From: Mucilaginibacter sp. 14171R-50
Lineage (GTDB): Bacteria; Bacteroidota; Bacteroidia; Sphingobacteriales; Sphingobacteriaceae
NCBI RefSeq assembly: GCF_010093045.1
Contig: NZ_CP048115.1
Span: forward strand, 2,046,001 to 2,110,000
Length of the DNA: 64,000 bases
Direction: 5' to 3'
In this document: positions 7,512-16,305 of the stretch, in pieces
Position numbering within the stretch: the first letter of the stretch is position 1
Layout of the letters: each line of letters begins with the position of its first letter
Translations under genes and position numbers: made by a program
The notes under the pieces: model-generated
What the model saw: the letters and a program-made list of their open reading frames with translations, nothing else
Database searches by the model: none
Told to the model about the DNA's origin: nothing

Positions 7512-8393
7512 TTAATACGGCTTGCCCGCCGCTAATTCACGCTCGGCCCATTTAATGGCCAGTTCCTCGCGGTATTTGGCGTATTTTTCTTTAAACGTCA
7601 TTTTCAGCAAGCTGTCCAAACCGCCCTTTACCGCAAGGTTGTATACGCTGGCTGCTTTACGTGTAACCGAGGCATCCCAGGCGCGCAGGCTAAGCGAGTA
7701 GGAGCCATCGATGTACTTCATCCAGTGCCAGTACCCGGTCGGCATAAACAGCGTATCGCCATGCTCCAGGAAAACTTCGGTGCCTTCTACCCCTTCCAGC
7801 GCCGGGAATCTTTTGGTGTCAGGGTTTAGTACGTCATAATCCTCTAAAGCATAAGTAGCGTTAGGGATGCAGTATAAACGACGTTTCCATTTGTTTTCGA
7901 ACAGGATAACATGCTTGCGCCCGCCAAAATGGGTATGGAATATGTGCGGCAGATCGATATCGTAATGTAAAAAGGTAACCGAGTTTGAGCCGCCAAAGAA
8001 CATGGAGGGCATGCTTTCGATAAAGCCGCCCATCAACTCTTTCGGGAAAGCGATGTCATCAAGCAATTGCGGCGCTTGCTTAAAAATATTAAAAAAGAAG
8101 ATACGCAGTTCGGTAGGCTGCGATTTGATCAGGTCGATATACTCATCAAACGGCATTTCGGCGGCCGATGAGTTAATGGGTTTTGATGGGTCGGCCTTTG
8201 AGTTATCATATAAGGGCACCACCTTTTTGCCTACTACTTCCTTCAAATATTCGGGGGTCCACTTGTCGCGGGCGGGCCACGTTTTGGTCAGGCCTTTTAT
8301 TACCAGCGGGCGGCGCGGGTCAAGATAATTCCTTTTAAAATCCTCCGGGCTGATATTCTCTACGGTATCTATGGGGCGCAGTATAAAGCTCAT
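7512..8393 (-). CDS. cupin-like / JmjC-type Fe(II)-2OG oxygenase
   Basis: 293 residues from the ATG at 8391-8393; the open frame reaches further upstream into repeat-like DNA and that part has no family features. The fold signature is DPRRPLVIKGLTKTWPARDKW at the N-terminus (cupin_8 type; quoted without the first residues), then LHYDIDLPHIFHTHFGGRK with the HxD pair His143 and Asp145, and GDTLFMPTGYWHWM with the distal His223. These three are the expected iron ligands of an FIH1/JmjC-like 2-oxoglutarate-dependent hydroxylase. The substrate is unknown; bacterial relatives hydroxylate ribosomal proteins or small molecules. The gene converges with the PAS protein gene and has no obvious partner. 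Confidence 0.75.
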   Translation of the reverse strand: MSFILRPIDTVENISPEDFKRNYLDPRRPLVIKGLTKTWPARDKWTPEYLKEVVGKKVVPLYDNSKADPSKPINSSAAEMPFDEYIDLIKSQPTELRIFFFNIFKQAPQLLDDIAFPKELMGGFIESMPSMFFGGSNSVTFLHYDIDLPHIFHTHFGGRKHVILFENKWKRRLYCIPNATYALEDYDVLNPDTKRFPALEGVEGTEVFLEHGDTLFMPTGYWHWMKYIDGSYSLSLRAWDASVTRKAASVYNLAVKGGLDSLLKMTFKEKYAKYREELAIKWAERELAAGKPY

Positions 8394-8535
8394 GTCTTGC
8401 CAGTTTAAGTATCCGCCTGAAGCAGTTACTTTAACAAAATTAAGCTTATTGAGATAAAATTTACGACTAAAATGCTTTATGCTGTTTTTATGACAAAGCA
8501 AAGCCCGGTCGCAAATGCGCCAGGCTTTGTAATGA

Positions 8536-8602
8536 GTTTGCAGTGGACTGTTTGCAGTTTGCATCTAAATAGTATGCAAACTGCAAACTTTAAACTGCAA
8601 AC
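8536..8602. repeat. inverted pair of 7-bp micro-arrays, unit GTTTGCA
   Basis: Left arm 8536-8563 is exactly four 7-mers (GTTTGCA, GTGGACT, GTTTGCA, GTTTGCA). Right arm 8575-8602 is exactly four 7-mers of the reverse complement (TGCAAAC, TGCAAAC, TTTAAAC, TGCAAAC). The spacer is 11 bp. The arms can pair over 24 of 28 positions, giving a strong hairpin between the fasciclin gene and the cupin gene. Confidence 0.85.
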
Positions 8603-8605
8603 TGA

Positions 8606-9154
8606 CTAATTAGGCATTAATACCGTATTTACCACATGTATAACGCCGTTACTTTGGTTAACATCGGCAATGGTTACCCAGCTTTTTCCACCTTTTTCGT
8701 CAACCAGGTAAATTTTGCCGCCCTGCATCATGGCCTTTAAAACACCGCCGCTTACAGTTTTTAGTTCAGCGGTTCCGTTACCGGCCTTTATTTTTGCCAT
8801 TAACTGTGCAGCGCTCCATTTACCGCTTACTACATGGTAAGTTAAAATTTTGGTAAGGGTTGCTTTGTTCTCGGGTTTCAAAAGGGTTTCAACAGTGCCT
8901 TTTGGCAGTTTGTTAAATGCTTCGTTGGTGGGCGCAAACACCGTAAACGGCCCGGCCGATTGCAGGGTTTCTACCAAACCGGCGGCTTTTACTGCTGCAA
9001 CCAGTATGGTATGGTCTTTTGAGTTCACTGCATTTTCTACAATGTTTTTGGTTGGATACATGGCAGCGCCGCCAACCATTTTTGTTTGTGCGTAAGTGTT
9101 GGGCGTAATTGCAATAGCTGCTAAAGCAAACGCCGCGATGATTAATTTTTTCAT
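8606..9154 (-). CDS. exported fasciclin-domain protein
   Basis: 182 residues from the ATG at 9152-9154, chosen because it gives a signal peptide (MKKLIIAAFALAAIAITPNTYAQ). The mature protein is a single FAS1 domain of about 140 residues: NIVENAVNSKDHTILVAAVK, the H1 motif GPFTVFAPTNEAFNKLPKGT, the TYHVVSG segment, and the H2 end NGVIHVVNTVLMP. FAS1 proteins act in surface or periplasmic adhesion and matrix binding. It is probably periplasmic or surface-attached, with no lipobox. It appears to be a single-gene transcript. Confidence 0.88.
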   Translation of the reverse strand: MKKLIIAAFALAAIAITPNTYAQTKMVGGAAMYPTKNIVENAVNSKDHTILVAAVKAAGLVETLQSAGPFTVFAPTNEAFNKLPKGTVETLLKPENKATLTKILTYHVVSGKWSAAQLMAKIKAGNGTAELKTVSGGVLKAMMQGGKIYLVDEKGGKSWVTIADVNQSNGVIHVVNTVLMPN

Positions 9155-9345
9155 TTTGTCAGGTATGTTGTTTGAGAGAAGATACGCCTTAAATTTAGGC
9201 GCGGTTTTATTGAGGGATGATAATTCAAACAACCTATTGCTATAAAAGTTGGCAGCGATCTAACTCATTTCAAAATTGTTATACCCGTCGACCCGCTCTT
9301 CTTTGGATAGAGGGTAAAGAAGTATAAAAGTAGCTGAGTCGATTT

Positions 9346-10467
9346 TTAAAAGAACAGCGAAGCCGCTATATTATCAGCATACAGCTTGCCATGCCGGGTA
9401 AGCTTTACAACATTATCGGCCTGGGTAAGGCTGCCATTATTAAGATAGGGCGCGGCTGCCTTCTGCAGTTCGGTTGAAGCGCCCGGCGCAATGGCGTTCA
9501 GTTTATCCAGGTGAAGGCCCCAGACGGTACGCAACGACGTCATGACATATTCGTTAAGACGATTGGTTTCGCTCAGCACCTCAATTTCGGCCGGGATGAT
9601 GCTTTGGGCGATGGCTGTGATATACTTAGCGTTGTTAGCTACGTTCCATTGGCGGGTTTCGCCGTTAAAGGAGTGGGCCGAGGGGCCAACACCCAGGTAT
9701 TTCACACCTTGCCAGTAGTTAGTGTTATGCCTCGAGTAATGGCCGGGCCTGCAAAAGTTCGATATTTCGTATTGCTCAAAGCCGTTAGCCAGCATCGCAT
9801 CCAGCATCAGGCTAAACTGCCCGGCGCTTTGCCGCTCGCTCATGGCGGGCTGTTTCTTTTTGCTGATGAAAGTTGCCAGCGCGGTTTGCGGCTCAACCGT
9901 CATGCTGTAAGCCGATATATGGGGGATGCCCAGCTCAAATATTCTATCGAGATTGTTTTTCCATTTGGCATCGGTAAGCAGCGGGTAGCCGTAAATCAGG
10001 TCGGCAGTGATGTTTTCAAAACCGGCGTCCTGCGCGCGTTTTACGGCAGCTTCGGCTTCGGCGGCACGGTGCACACGGTTCATCCATTGCAAATCTTCGT
10101 CAAAAAACGACTGGATGCCAATGCTGAAACGGTTTACAGGTGTATGCCTCAAGGCATTTATCTTTTGCTGGTCCAGGTCGTCGGGGTTGGTTTCCAGCGT
10201 AATTTCGGCACCGGCAGCAACCGTATGTACTTCGGTGATGGTGTTGATGATGCGGATGATCTCGTCGGCAGAAAGTACCGACGGTGTACCGCCGCCAAAA
10301 TAGATGGTTTCGATGGTTTCATTGGTGAGGTAGTTTTTTTGCAGGCCTATTTCTTTTAAAAGCGCCTGCACCATCTCGTCTTTATACCTGGCCGATGTGC
10401 TAAAATGAAAATCGCAGTAATGGCAGGCTTGCTTGCAAAAAGGGATGTGGATATATATACCGGCCAT
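9346..10467 (-). CDS. hemW: HemW-like radical SAM haem chaperone
   Basis: 373 residues, the normal length. The radical SAM cluster motif CKQACHYCDF gives Cys11, Cys15 and Cys18 right at the N-terminus. Further HemW features are YFGGGTPSVL, ETNPDDLD, RFSIGIQSF and the SRHNTNYWQGVKYLGVGPSAHSF region (quoted here in parts: SRHNTNYWQGV, YLGVGPSAHSF). HemW is related to HemN but lacks coproporphyrinogen oxidase activity and inserts haem into respiratory proteins; this annotation often appears as oxygen-independent coproporphyrinogen III oxidase. The start codon at 10465-10467 lies inside a 13-bp sequence repeated at 11795-11807, so the upstream region looks disturbed by an insertion. Confidence 0.85.
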   Translation of the reverse strand: MAGIYIHIPFCKQACHYCDFHFSTSARYKDEMVQALLKEIGLQKNYLTNETIETIYFGGGTPSVLSADEIIRIINTITEVHTVAAGAEITLETNPDDLDQQKINALRHTPVNRFSIGIQSFFDEDLQWMNRVHRAAEAEAAVKRAQDAGFENITADLIYGYPLLTDAKWKNNLDRIFELGIPHISAYSMTVEPQTALATFISKKKQPAMSERQSAGQFSLMLDAMLANGFEQYEISNFCRPGHYSRHNTNYWQGVKYLGVGPSAHSFNGETRQWNVANNAKYITAIAQSIIPAEIEVLSETNRLNEYVMTSLRTVWGLHLDKLNAIAPGASTELQKAAAPYLNNGSLTQADNVVKLTRHGKLYADNIAASLFF

Positions 10468-11807
10468 TGGAGATTATTAAAATGCTAAGTTAAACTAACG
10501 CTTGTTAAAGGCGGTCTTTATTTTCACTTAATTAATTTATAATCCTGAGTATCTGTGTTGTTATCTGTGATCCATTGACAAACATATCCATGCTCGTCCC
10601 ACGAAATCACTCTAATTAATATCTGCTGTTTTGAAGACTTGTCATTGCTTTTGATGGCCTGTTCGTCAACGAGACCGAAAGTATCTGATGAAACCCATGC
10701 TAAAAATCTCCTTAAATCTACATCACCTTTGCTGTTGGTATAAACCATTGAAATTTTGTTTCTTGTAAATGTGGTTGGGTCTCCATTGGTAGAGGTAAAC
10801 TGTCCGATTTTAATATATTCTGGCACATACACTTTGTCGGAATATGGACAGTTAAACCATATGTTAGCAATTTCCTCATTTAAATGAACGCCGAGCAGGG
10901 TCAATATTTGTATATCATCAGAATCAGCAAAACCGTTTCCAACTTTGGAGTCGAAAAGAACCCCATCTTTGAAAATGTAATCCATCATAATTGATCTGTT
11001 GCCACTGGGGTACATCACCATTATTAACCTATAATTTTTTTTGTCGAAAAAGTTTTTAGTTGTATAACCATTGGGTGCCCTCGCGGTCACCACAAAGCAG
11101 TCAGCGTTTTCAAATTTGTGGTCAGGTAATCGGGTTAACGCATACTTAAGCTTTTTGTAGGCGTATGGAATTTGACCGTATGTTTTAAGTTTTACTTCTT
11201 CTTTCGATGATATGTCGGTTATCTGAATTACTGAGTTTCCGTCAATCCTGCTAATTTTCTCTCCATTAAAAAAAGTAGTCTGCGGAGTGTTAGTTTTTGA
11301 TAAAATACACTGAACATATTTTTCTCCGGTTTTAAATTTATCATCAACTATACATCTTGACTGATCTGGCTGGGTAACCAGGTAAGTAGTTTGGACCGTG
11401 TTTATTTTTGAGATCCGAGCTTCGCCACCGCAAAAAGCTATCGAAGAATCTATAATTTGATTTGCAGTTAATTTGTCCTGGCTTTGTGCGAACAAAAGTG
11501 TTGGAAGAAAATAAATTAACGTTATGATGTGTCGCCTTGTCATTTGCATCATCTTATAATTGCGTAAACTTCAAATGTACACAAGAAGGCCACCTTCGAA
11601 AACGTGTACCACACATTAATGTATTTGACTTAATGGTTTACGCATATCATATATACATTTTACAGAATGTCCGAATATAGTAAATGGTCCTTTCCATGCA
11701 GTATGAACTAATTAATTTTGCTGGATATATACATGTCTCACGTTACTTATTTACTCCTTTTAGTATAACTTATTGTAAATCAATATAACATTGCATACCG
11801 GCCATTG
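10457..11807. repeat. 13-bp direct repeat bounding a 1.3-kb AT-rich segment
   Basis: ATACCGGCCATTG occurs at 10457-10469 (overlapping the hemW start) and again at 11795-11807. Between the copies lie 1325 bp holding one AT-rich gene. No transposase or clear terminal inverted repeat is visible. Confidence 0.6.
10524..11552 (-). CDS. exported protein of unknown function
   Basis: 342 residues with a signal peptide (MTRRHIITLIYFLPTLLFAQS). I do not recognise the family with certainty. The layout (ANQIIDSSIAFCGGEARISK, then alternating beta strands such as SRCIVDDKFKTGEKY, CFVVTARAPNGYTTKNFFD) resembles LolA/LppX-like lipoprotein-carrier folds seen in many Bacteroidota exported proteins that begin with an acyl-carrier-like helix and GG. 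Base composition is visibly more AT-rich than in the neighbours, and the gene sits inside a 13-bp direct repeat, both signs of recent acquisition. Two starts (MMQM) are possible within four codons. Confidence 0.6.
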   Translation of the reverse strand: MMQMTRRHIITLIYFLPTLLFAQSQDKLTANQIIDSSIAFCGGEARISKINTVQTTYLVTQPDQSRCIVDDKFKTGEKYVQCILSKTNTPQTTFFNGEKISRIDGNSVIQITDISSKEEVKLKTYGQIPYAYKKLKYALTRLPDHKFENADCFVVTARAPNGYTTKNFFDKKNYRLIMVMYPSGNRSIMMDYIFKDGVLFDSKVGNGFADSDDIQILTLLGVHLNEEIANIWFNCPYSDKVYVPEYIKIGQFTSTNGDPTTFTRNKISMVYTNSKGDVDLRRFLAWVSSDTFGLVDEQAIKSNDKSSKQQILIRVISWDEHGYVCQWITDNNTDTQDYKLIK

Positions 11808-11922
11808 CGAGCAAAGGTAGGGCAATTATCACACATTGCCGCATTTGCCCCCTTAAGTTGTCATGATGGCGCCCTGTTTAATTGGATACGTTGTTATAAG
11901 TTTGTTTATCAATTATAGCAAA
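11553..11922. other. gene-free AT-rich stretch
   Basis: No open frame with family features on either strand. It holds the right-hand end of the AT-rich segment, the second copy of the 13-bp repeat (11795-11807) and, from about 11808, sequence with the base composition of the rest of the window. Confidence 0.5.
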
Positions 11923-12032
11923 ATGAAACCATATTTGATAAGACCACCCGCGATAGTTTGATTGACCGCATTAACGCTATCACCTTAGGCAATTTAACTG
12001 CTAAGCGATTTGTTTTGCATAACCCGGCATAA
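11923..12032 (+). pseudogene. remnant of a DUF1569/DinB-like gene
   Basis: The frame at 11922-12032 reads ETIFDKTTRDSLIDRINAIT and ends LGNLTAKRFVLHNPA before TAA. The first part closely resembles the start of DUF1569-type DinB-like proteins (MKTIFDK.TRDELI.RIN). The ATG at 11923 is one base out of frame: restoring one A (ATGAAAACC for ATGAAACC) would give MKTIFDK. The rest of the roughly 150-residue family is missing, so this is a decayed fragment. Its tail overlaps the promoter of the next gene. Confidence 0.5.
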
Positions 12033-12046
12033 TTAAGGTAAATTTG
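12014..12046 (+). promoter_or_regulatory. promoter of the DUF4271-hemD unit
   Basis: TTTG at 12014-12017, 21-bp spacer, TAAATTTG at 12039-12046, a full match to the Bacteroidota consensus. Transcription would begin near 12053, which argues that translation starts at the ATG at 12056 or 12068 and not at the upstream TTG at 12044. Confidence 0.6.
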
Positions 12047-12067
12047 CGGCATTACATGGGTTTATAC

Positions 12068-13060
12068 ATGCGCTGGTTATTTTGCTTTCTTTTTGCTTTG
12101 GTTACGGGGGTGTCGGTGGCGCATGCGCAAACAGACTCTACAGCCACACCTGCCGTAACCGACAGCGTCAGCGTAAAACCTCGCTATAAAGGGCCCATGC
12201 CTTTTCTGGATTCGGTGGCCCACGCTACGGCGGCCCGCGAGCAGTTCGTATCCGATTCGCTGGCCTGGGTGTACACCAGGGCGCCTGACCCGAACAGGCC
12301 CAACCGGTTTGTAGATAGCATACTGCAAGCAAACAAATACAAAAATGACCTGTACCTGAGCCTGTCTACAAAATCAAAAGTGATACAGGGTTATGGCCGA
12401 AGCCGGCCCTCGCGTGATGTTTGGGTCATAGCGGTAATTATCTTACTGCTGCTTTTCGCATCAGGGCTTAACATATCATCAAGTAAGGATATGAGCAATG
12501 TTTTTCAATCCTTTTATAACCGTAAATCTATTAGTCAGGCCGGAAAGGAGGATAGCCCCATAAACGCCTGGACCTTCATTGGCTTGTTCCTGCTGTTTGG
12601 GTTTACCTTTGGCCTGTTCCTTTACCTGCTTACTACAGGTTATTATAAGGTTTATTACACTATTGCCGGTATTCAGCTATTTCTTACGCTATCGTTTGTA
12701 ATTATCGCGCTTTTCGCAAGCAAATTCCTGGTCTTAAAGTTTTTGGGGTTCGTGTTTGATATCAATAAGCTGGTAAACGATTATATATCAACCTTATCGC
12801 TCACTTATTTTAACATTGCCTTTGTGTTTTTGCCGGTTGCGCTCTGCTTTAGCTTAATAGCCGATAAGTTTATTCCATTTTTACTTGCCGTAACATTATT
12901 GCTGGTTATCATTATATTTATATGGCAATACCTGCGCAGCAGCGTTAGTATCATTTCTAACTTTCGATTTCATAAGTTTTATTTATTTGTCTATCTTTGT
13001 GCCCTCGAAATTTGCCCCATATTGATTTTGATTAAGGCACTTAATATTGGATTTAGGTAG
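12068..13060 (+). CDS. DUF4271 membrane protein
   Basis: 330 residues from the ATG at 12068; 12056 is also possible. A signal peptide (MRWLFCFLFALVTGVSVAHAQ) is followed by a periplasmic stretch of about 90 residues rich in charged residues, then about seven membrane spans from residue 115 to the end. The whole matches the Bacteroidota DUF4271 family, which typically sits directly before uroporphyrinogen-III synthase, as it does here (13071). The function is unknown; the pairing suggests a link to haem or envelope metabolism, or only conserved synteny. The predicted promoter at 12014-12046 drives it. Confidence 0.75.
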   Translation: MRWLFCFLFALVTGVSVAHAQTDSTATPAVTDSVSVKPRYKGPMPFLDSVAHATAAREQFVSDSLAWVYTRAPDPNRPNRFVDSILQANKYKNDLYLSLSTKSKVIQGYGRSRPSRDVWVIAVIILLLLFASGLNISSSKDMSNVFQSFYNRKSISQAGKEDSPINAWTFIGLFLLFGFTFGLFLYLLTTGYYKVYYTIAGIQLFLTLSFVIIALFASKFLVLKFLGFVFDINKLVNDYISTLSLTYFNIAFVFLPVALCFSLIADKFIPFLLAVTLLLVIIIFIWQYLRSSVSIISNFRFHKFYLFVYLCALEICPILILIKALNIGFR

Positions 13061-13070
13061 TAGTTTACGT

Positions 13071-13835
13071 ATGGCATTGGAAGATAGAAAGAAAAAGGTT
13101 AAAAGCATTTTGGTAACACTGCCAAAACCTGAAAATGATAAAAACCCCTACGCAGAATTGGCTAAAAAGCTTAATTTAAAGATCGACTTCAGATCGTTTA
13201 TTCACGTAGAGGGTGTTCCTGCCAAAGATTTCCGTAAGGAAAAAATTAACCTTGCCGATTTTACAGCGGTTATCTTCACCAGCCGTAACTCTGCCGACCA
13301 CTTCTTCCGGATTTGTGAGGAAATGCGTTTTGAGGTGCCTGTAGAAATGAAGTACTTTTGCCTGTCGGAAACCATTGCCCTTTACCTGCAAAAATATATC
13401 CAGTACCGCAAGCGTAAAATATTTTTTGGTAAGCAAACCGCCGCCGACCTGGCCGAGGTACTTAAAAAGCACTCAGCCGAAAAATTCCTTTATCCATGCT
13501 CGGACGTTGCTGCTGAAGAAACCCAAAAGTTTTTGCTGGATAACGGTTACGATTTTACCCCCGCTGTTTTGTTCCGTACGGTATGCAGTGACCTTAGCGA
13601 CCTTGCTGAAGTGTTTTACGACGTTATCGCGTTCTTTAGCCCATCCAGCATACAATCGTTGTATAAGAACTTCCCCGATTTTAAACAAAATAATACACGT
13701 ATTGCGGCCTTTGGCGCTACAACACACAAAGCAGTGCTTGATGCAGGCCTGATCTTAGATATCCCCGCCCCAACGCCTGCTGCCCCATCCATGACCATGG
13801 CTATTGAGCAATACGTTAAGCAAGCCAACAAATAA
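13071..13835 (+). CDS. hemD: uroporphyrinogen-III synthase
   Basis: 254 residues from the ATG at 13071, 10 bp after the DUF4271 stop. The family is poorly conserved but the layout is diagnostic: VKSILVTLPKPENDKNPYAEL at the N-terminus (read in two parts), FTAVIFTSRNSADHFF, KYFCLSETIALYLQKY, LYPCSDVAAEET, DVIAFFSPSSIQSLYKNF and RIAAFGATTHKAVLDAG. These mark the two Rossmann-like lobes that cyclise hydroxymethylbilane with inversion of ring D, giving uroporphyrinogen III. It acts in the cytosol in the haem pathway. HemW at 9346-10467 is the only other haem-related gene nearby. Confidence 0.85.
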   Translation: MALEDRKKKVKSILVTLPKPENDKNPYAELAKKLNLKIDFRSFIHVEGVPAKDFRKEKINLADFTAVIFTSRNSADHFFRICEEMRFEVPVEMKYFCLSETIALYLQKYIQYRKRKIFFGKQTAADLAEVLKKHSAEKFLYPCSDVAAEETQKFLLDNGYDFTPAVLFRTVCSDLSDLAEVFYDVIAFFSPSSIQSLYKNFPDFKQNNTRIAAFGATTHKAVLDAGLILDIPAPTPAAPSMTMAIEQYVKQANK

Positions 13836-14007
13836 GTAATTAACTATTGTTTTGCTGCAACATTCTGTGATTTTCAACGTATAACGGTGAAAATATTTTT
13901 GCAATAAAGAAATATTTTTGCGGTGCCCCTGTCATTTTTAAACAAATTAAAAAGGTGTTTTCTTAACTTGCAATAGTATTTATTGGATTTAAAAAACATT
14001 TTTTCGG

Positions 14008-14036
14008 TTTGGTTACTATAAAAAGTGATATATTCG
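14008..14036 (+). promoter_or_regulatory. promoter candidate for gldKLMN
   Basis: TTTG at 14008-14011, 17-bp spacer, TATATTCG at 14029-14036 (7 of 8 to TAnnTTTG), 52 bp before the gldK start. Two TATTTTTG boxes at 13894-13901 and 13913-13920 lack a well-placed -33 element. Confidence 0.35.
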
Positions 14037-14088
14037 GGGGTGCGTTTTGTTGCATAGATGATATTATGTTACTGATTTTGGATACAAA

Positions 14089-15411
14089 ATGAAACAAGTA
14101 TACTTTTTAATAATAGTTTTAACCGGTACTATATTAACTGGTTGCGGTATAGGCGGGGGCGGTAACAGCGGCGAAGTAACAGGGGTAAAGCAACGATCGT
14201 TCAGGGCTACTACCCCACTTAATATGGTTTATATTAAAGGCGGTACGTTTTTAATGGGCCAAACAGACCAGGATATCACCTTCGCCCAAACATCGCAAAC
14301 CCGACAGGTTACGGTAGCGCCATTTTTTATGGACGAGACCGAAATATCTAACACGAAGTATAAACAGTTTGTATTTTGGGTACGCGATTCAATCGCCATT
14401 ACCAATTACTTAAACGACGATAAATATTATTTGCAGCCAAAAAAAGGCGCTCCTGCTGATCCGAACGGCCGTAAATACATCAACTGGAAATACGTAGCAA
14501 GCAACCCTATATTTAGTACCCGTGGCAAAAACGCGGCGGCTAACGCCCCTAAACTGCAGGGCTTATACTATCAGGGCGACGACCGTGTTTTTGACCGTAA
14601 CGAGATAGATGTACGTCTGTTAAAATACAACTACGCCCTGATGTCGTTACGCGATGCATCAAACTATCGCTATGATAAAACCAAACGCCGGTCGGATTTT
14701 ATTATTCGCGACACCGTAGGTGTTTACCCTGATACGCTGGTTTGGCTTAACGATTTTTCGTACGCGGCAAACGAGCCAATGGTTGAAGGGTATTTTTCGC
14801 ACCCGGCCTATCGTAATTACCCTGTTGTGGGGGTTACCTGGCGCCAGGCAAGGGCGTTTACCGTATGGCGTACCCGTTTAAGCGACGGTGCCAAGCATGC
14901 GCGCGGTTTAGACCCTAACCTTCCGTTTGATTTGCCTAACGATGCCGAATTTGAATACGCCGCACGTGGTGGCAGGGTAGGTACCGATTACCCATGGGGC
15001 GGCCCCTACATTAAAAACGCCAAGGGCTGCTTAATGGCCAACTTTAAACCCGGCCGCGGTAACTACACTGATGATGGCGGCGCTTATACAGTAAATGTAA
15101 GATCTTATTTCCCTAATGATTACGGGCTGTATAATATGGCAGGCAACGTTGCCGAGTGGACCTCATCTGCCTATGACGAATCGGCCTCTACCTTTGTGCA
15201 CGACCTGAACCCAACATTTAACTACGAAGCCAAGGCAAGCGACCCCGAAGTACTGAAACGTAAAGTGGTGCGCGGCGGTTCATGGAAAGATGTGGGTTAC
15301 TTCCTGCAAAACTCCACCCGTACCTTTGAGTACCAGGACACAGCAAAATCGTATATCGGTTTCCGTTGCGTAACCCAATATCTTGGCCGCGACATCAAGG
15401 ACAAGCGCTAA
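14089..15411 (+). CDS. gldK: GldK, type IX secretion ring lipoprotein
   Basis: 440 residues. The lipobox LTGC places the lipid-bearing Cys at residue 19. The rest is a formylglycine-generating-enzyme-like (SUMF1) domain: MVYIKGGTFLMGQTDQD, FFMDETEISNTKYKQF, YPVVGVTWRQARAFTVW, AEFEYAARGG, GLYNMAGNVAEWTSSAYDE and VVRGGSWKD. GldK (PorK) forms, with GldN, the large periplasmic ring attached to the outer membrane in the type IX secretion and gliding machine. It is the first gene of gldKLMN; the order and the family sizes match the standard locus. Confidence 0.95.
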   Translation: MKQVYFLIIVLTGTILTGCGIGGGGNSGEVTGVKQRSFRATTPLNMVYIKGGTFLMGQTDQDITFAQTSQTRQVTVAPFFMDETEISNTKYKQFVFWVRDSIAITNYLNDDKYYLQPKKGAPADPNGRKYINWKYVASNPIFSTRGKNAAANAPKLQGLYYQGDDRVFDRNEIDVRLLKYNYALMSLRDASNYRYDKTKRRSDFIIRDTVGVYPDTLVWLNDFSYAANEPMVEGYFSHPAYRNYPVVGVTWRQARAFTVWRTRLSDGAKHARGLDPNLPFDLPNDAEFEYAARGGRVGTDYPWGGPYIKNAKGCLMANFKPGRGNYTDDGGAYTVNVRSYFPNDYGLYNMAGNVAEWTSSAYDESASTFVHDLNPTFNYEAKASDPEVLKRKVVRGGSWKDVGYFLQNSTRTFEYQDTAKSYIGFRCVTQYLGRDIKDKR

Positions 15412-15464
15412 TTAAAGAAATATTAAAATAACTAAATATACAATCAATTACATCTACTAAGTTT

Positions 15465-16268
15465 ATGGCTGGTAAAAAGAAACCTTACGGAATAGGAAAT
15501 ATAGTATCATGGGGAGCTACAGTAGTTATTATAGGGCTGCTGTTTAAAATACAGCACTGGCCTTATGGTGGTACGTTTATATCGATAGGCCTGATAGCCG
15601 AGGCAGGCTTATTCTTCATACTTGGTTTTCAACGCGAAGAAAAAGACATTGACTGGGTACGTGTTTACCCTGAGCTAAGCGACGATTTTTCAGGGGAATT
15701 GCCAAAGGCTTCGGCAAGGCCCGCCGCAGTTAGCAACTTTTCTAATACTGCCGCTTTGGATAAAATGCTGGAAGATGCAAAAATTGGCCCGGAACTGATC
15801 AATAGCCTTGGCGAAGGTTTAAGAACCTTCGGCGATAAAGTTAACGGTATCTCAAGGGTTACCGATGCCGGCGATGCTACCCTTGCCTTTACCAATAAAG
15901 TAAAACAGGCTACTGCCAGTTATGATAACCTGAGCAATGCCTTTGAAAAGGCATCGGCTAACCTTGCTGAAATGGCAAATACCAATGTGGATTCAAAAGC
16001 CTATCACGACCAGGTTACCAACCTGGCTAAAAACCTTTCATCACTAAACGCGGTGTACGAACTGGAACTGCAGGATTCGAGCGCGCATTTAAAGGCGATG
16101 AACAGTTTCTACAAAAACCTGTCGTTAACGATGAATAACTTTAACGAGTCGTTAGACGATTCTAAACAGTTTAAAGAAGAAGTTGGGCGTTTAGCTAAAA
16201 ACCTGGCGTCGTTAAACTCGGTGTATGGTAACATGCTTACTGCCATGAACCAACCCCGTGTTAGCTAA
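15465..16268 (+). CDS. gldL: GldL, inner-membrane motor subunit
   Basis: 267 residues. Two membrane helices lie near the N-terminus (about residues 12-27 and 38-54), with the conserved LLFKIQHWPYGGTFISIGL around the loop. The remaining 200 residues are cytoplasmic and helical, with repeated ANLAEM / KNLSSLNAVYELEL / KNLASLNSVYG segments that look like a coiled coil. GldL with GldM forms the proton-driven motor that powers type IX secretion and gliding. The start is 53 bp after gldK and the gene is followed by gldM at 37 bp. Confidence 0.95.
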   Translation: MAGKKKPYGIGNIVSWGATVVIIGLLFKIQHWPYGGTFISIGLIAEAGLFFILGFQREEKDIDWVRVYPELSDDFSGELPKASARPAAVSNFSNTAALDKMLEDAKIGPELINSLGEGLRTFGDKVNGISRVTDAGDATLAFTNKVKQATASYDNLSNAFEKASANLAEMANTNVDSKAYHDQVTNLAKNLSSLNAVYELELQDSSAHLKAMNSFYKNLSLTMNNFNESLDDSKQFKEEVGRLAKNLASLNSVYGNMLTAMNQPRVS

Positions 16269-16305
16269 TAATTGTTTTTTAAGGTACTAAAAGAATAATA
16301 TAAGA

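Noticed and set aside
8394..8564. N-terminal extension of the cupin/JmjC protein
   Set aside because: The added segment includes the micro-array at 8536-8563 and has no resemblance to the family; the ATG at 8393 is preferred.
9511..10359. 282-codon open frame on the plus strand
   Set aside because: Lies antisense to hemW, which has full radical SAM motifs; the plus-strand translation has no family features.
13894..13920. two TATTTTTG boxes upstream of gldK as promoters
   Set aside because: They match the -7 consensus but lack a TTTG at the right distance, and they lie about 170 bp from the gene; kept only as a note.
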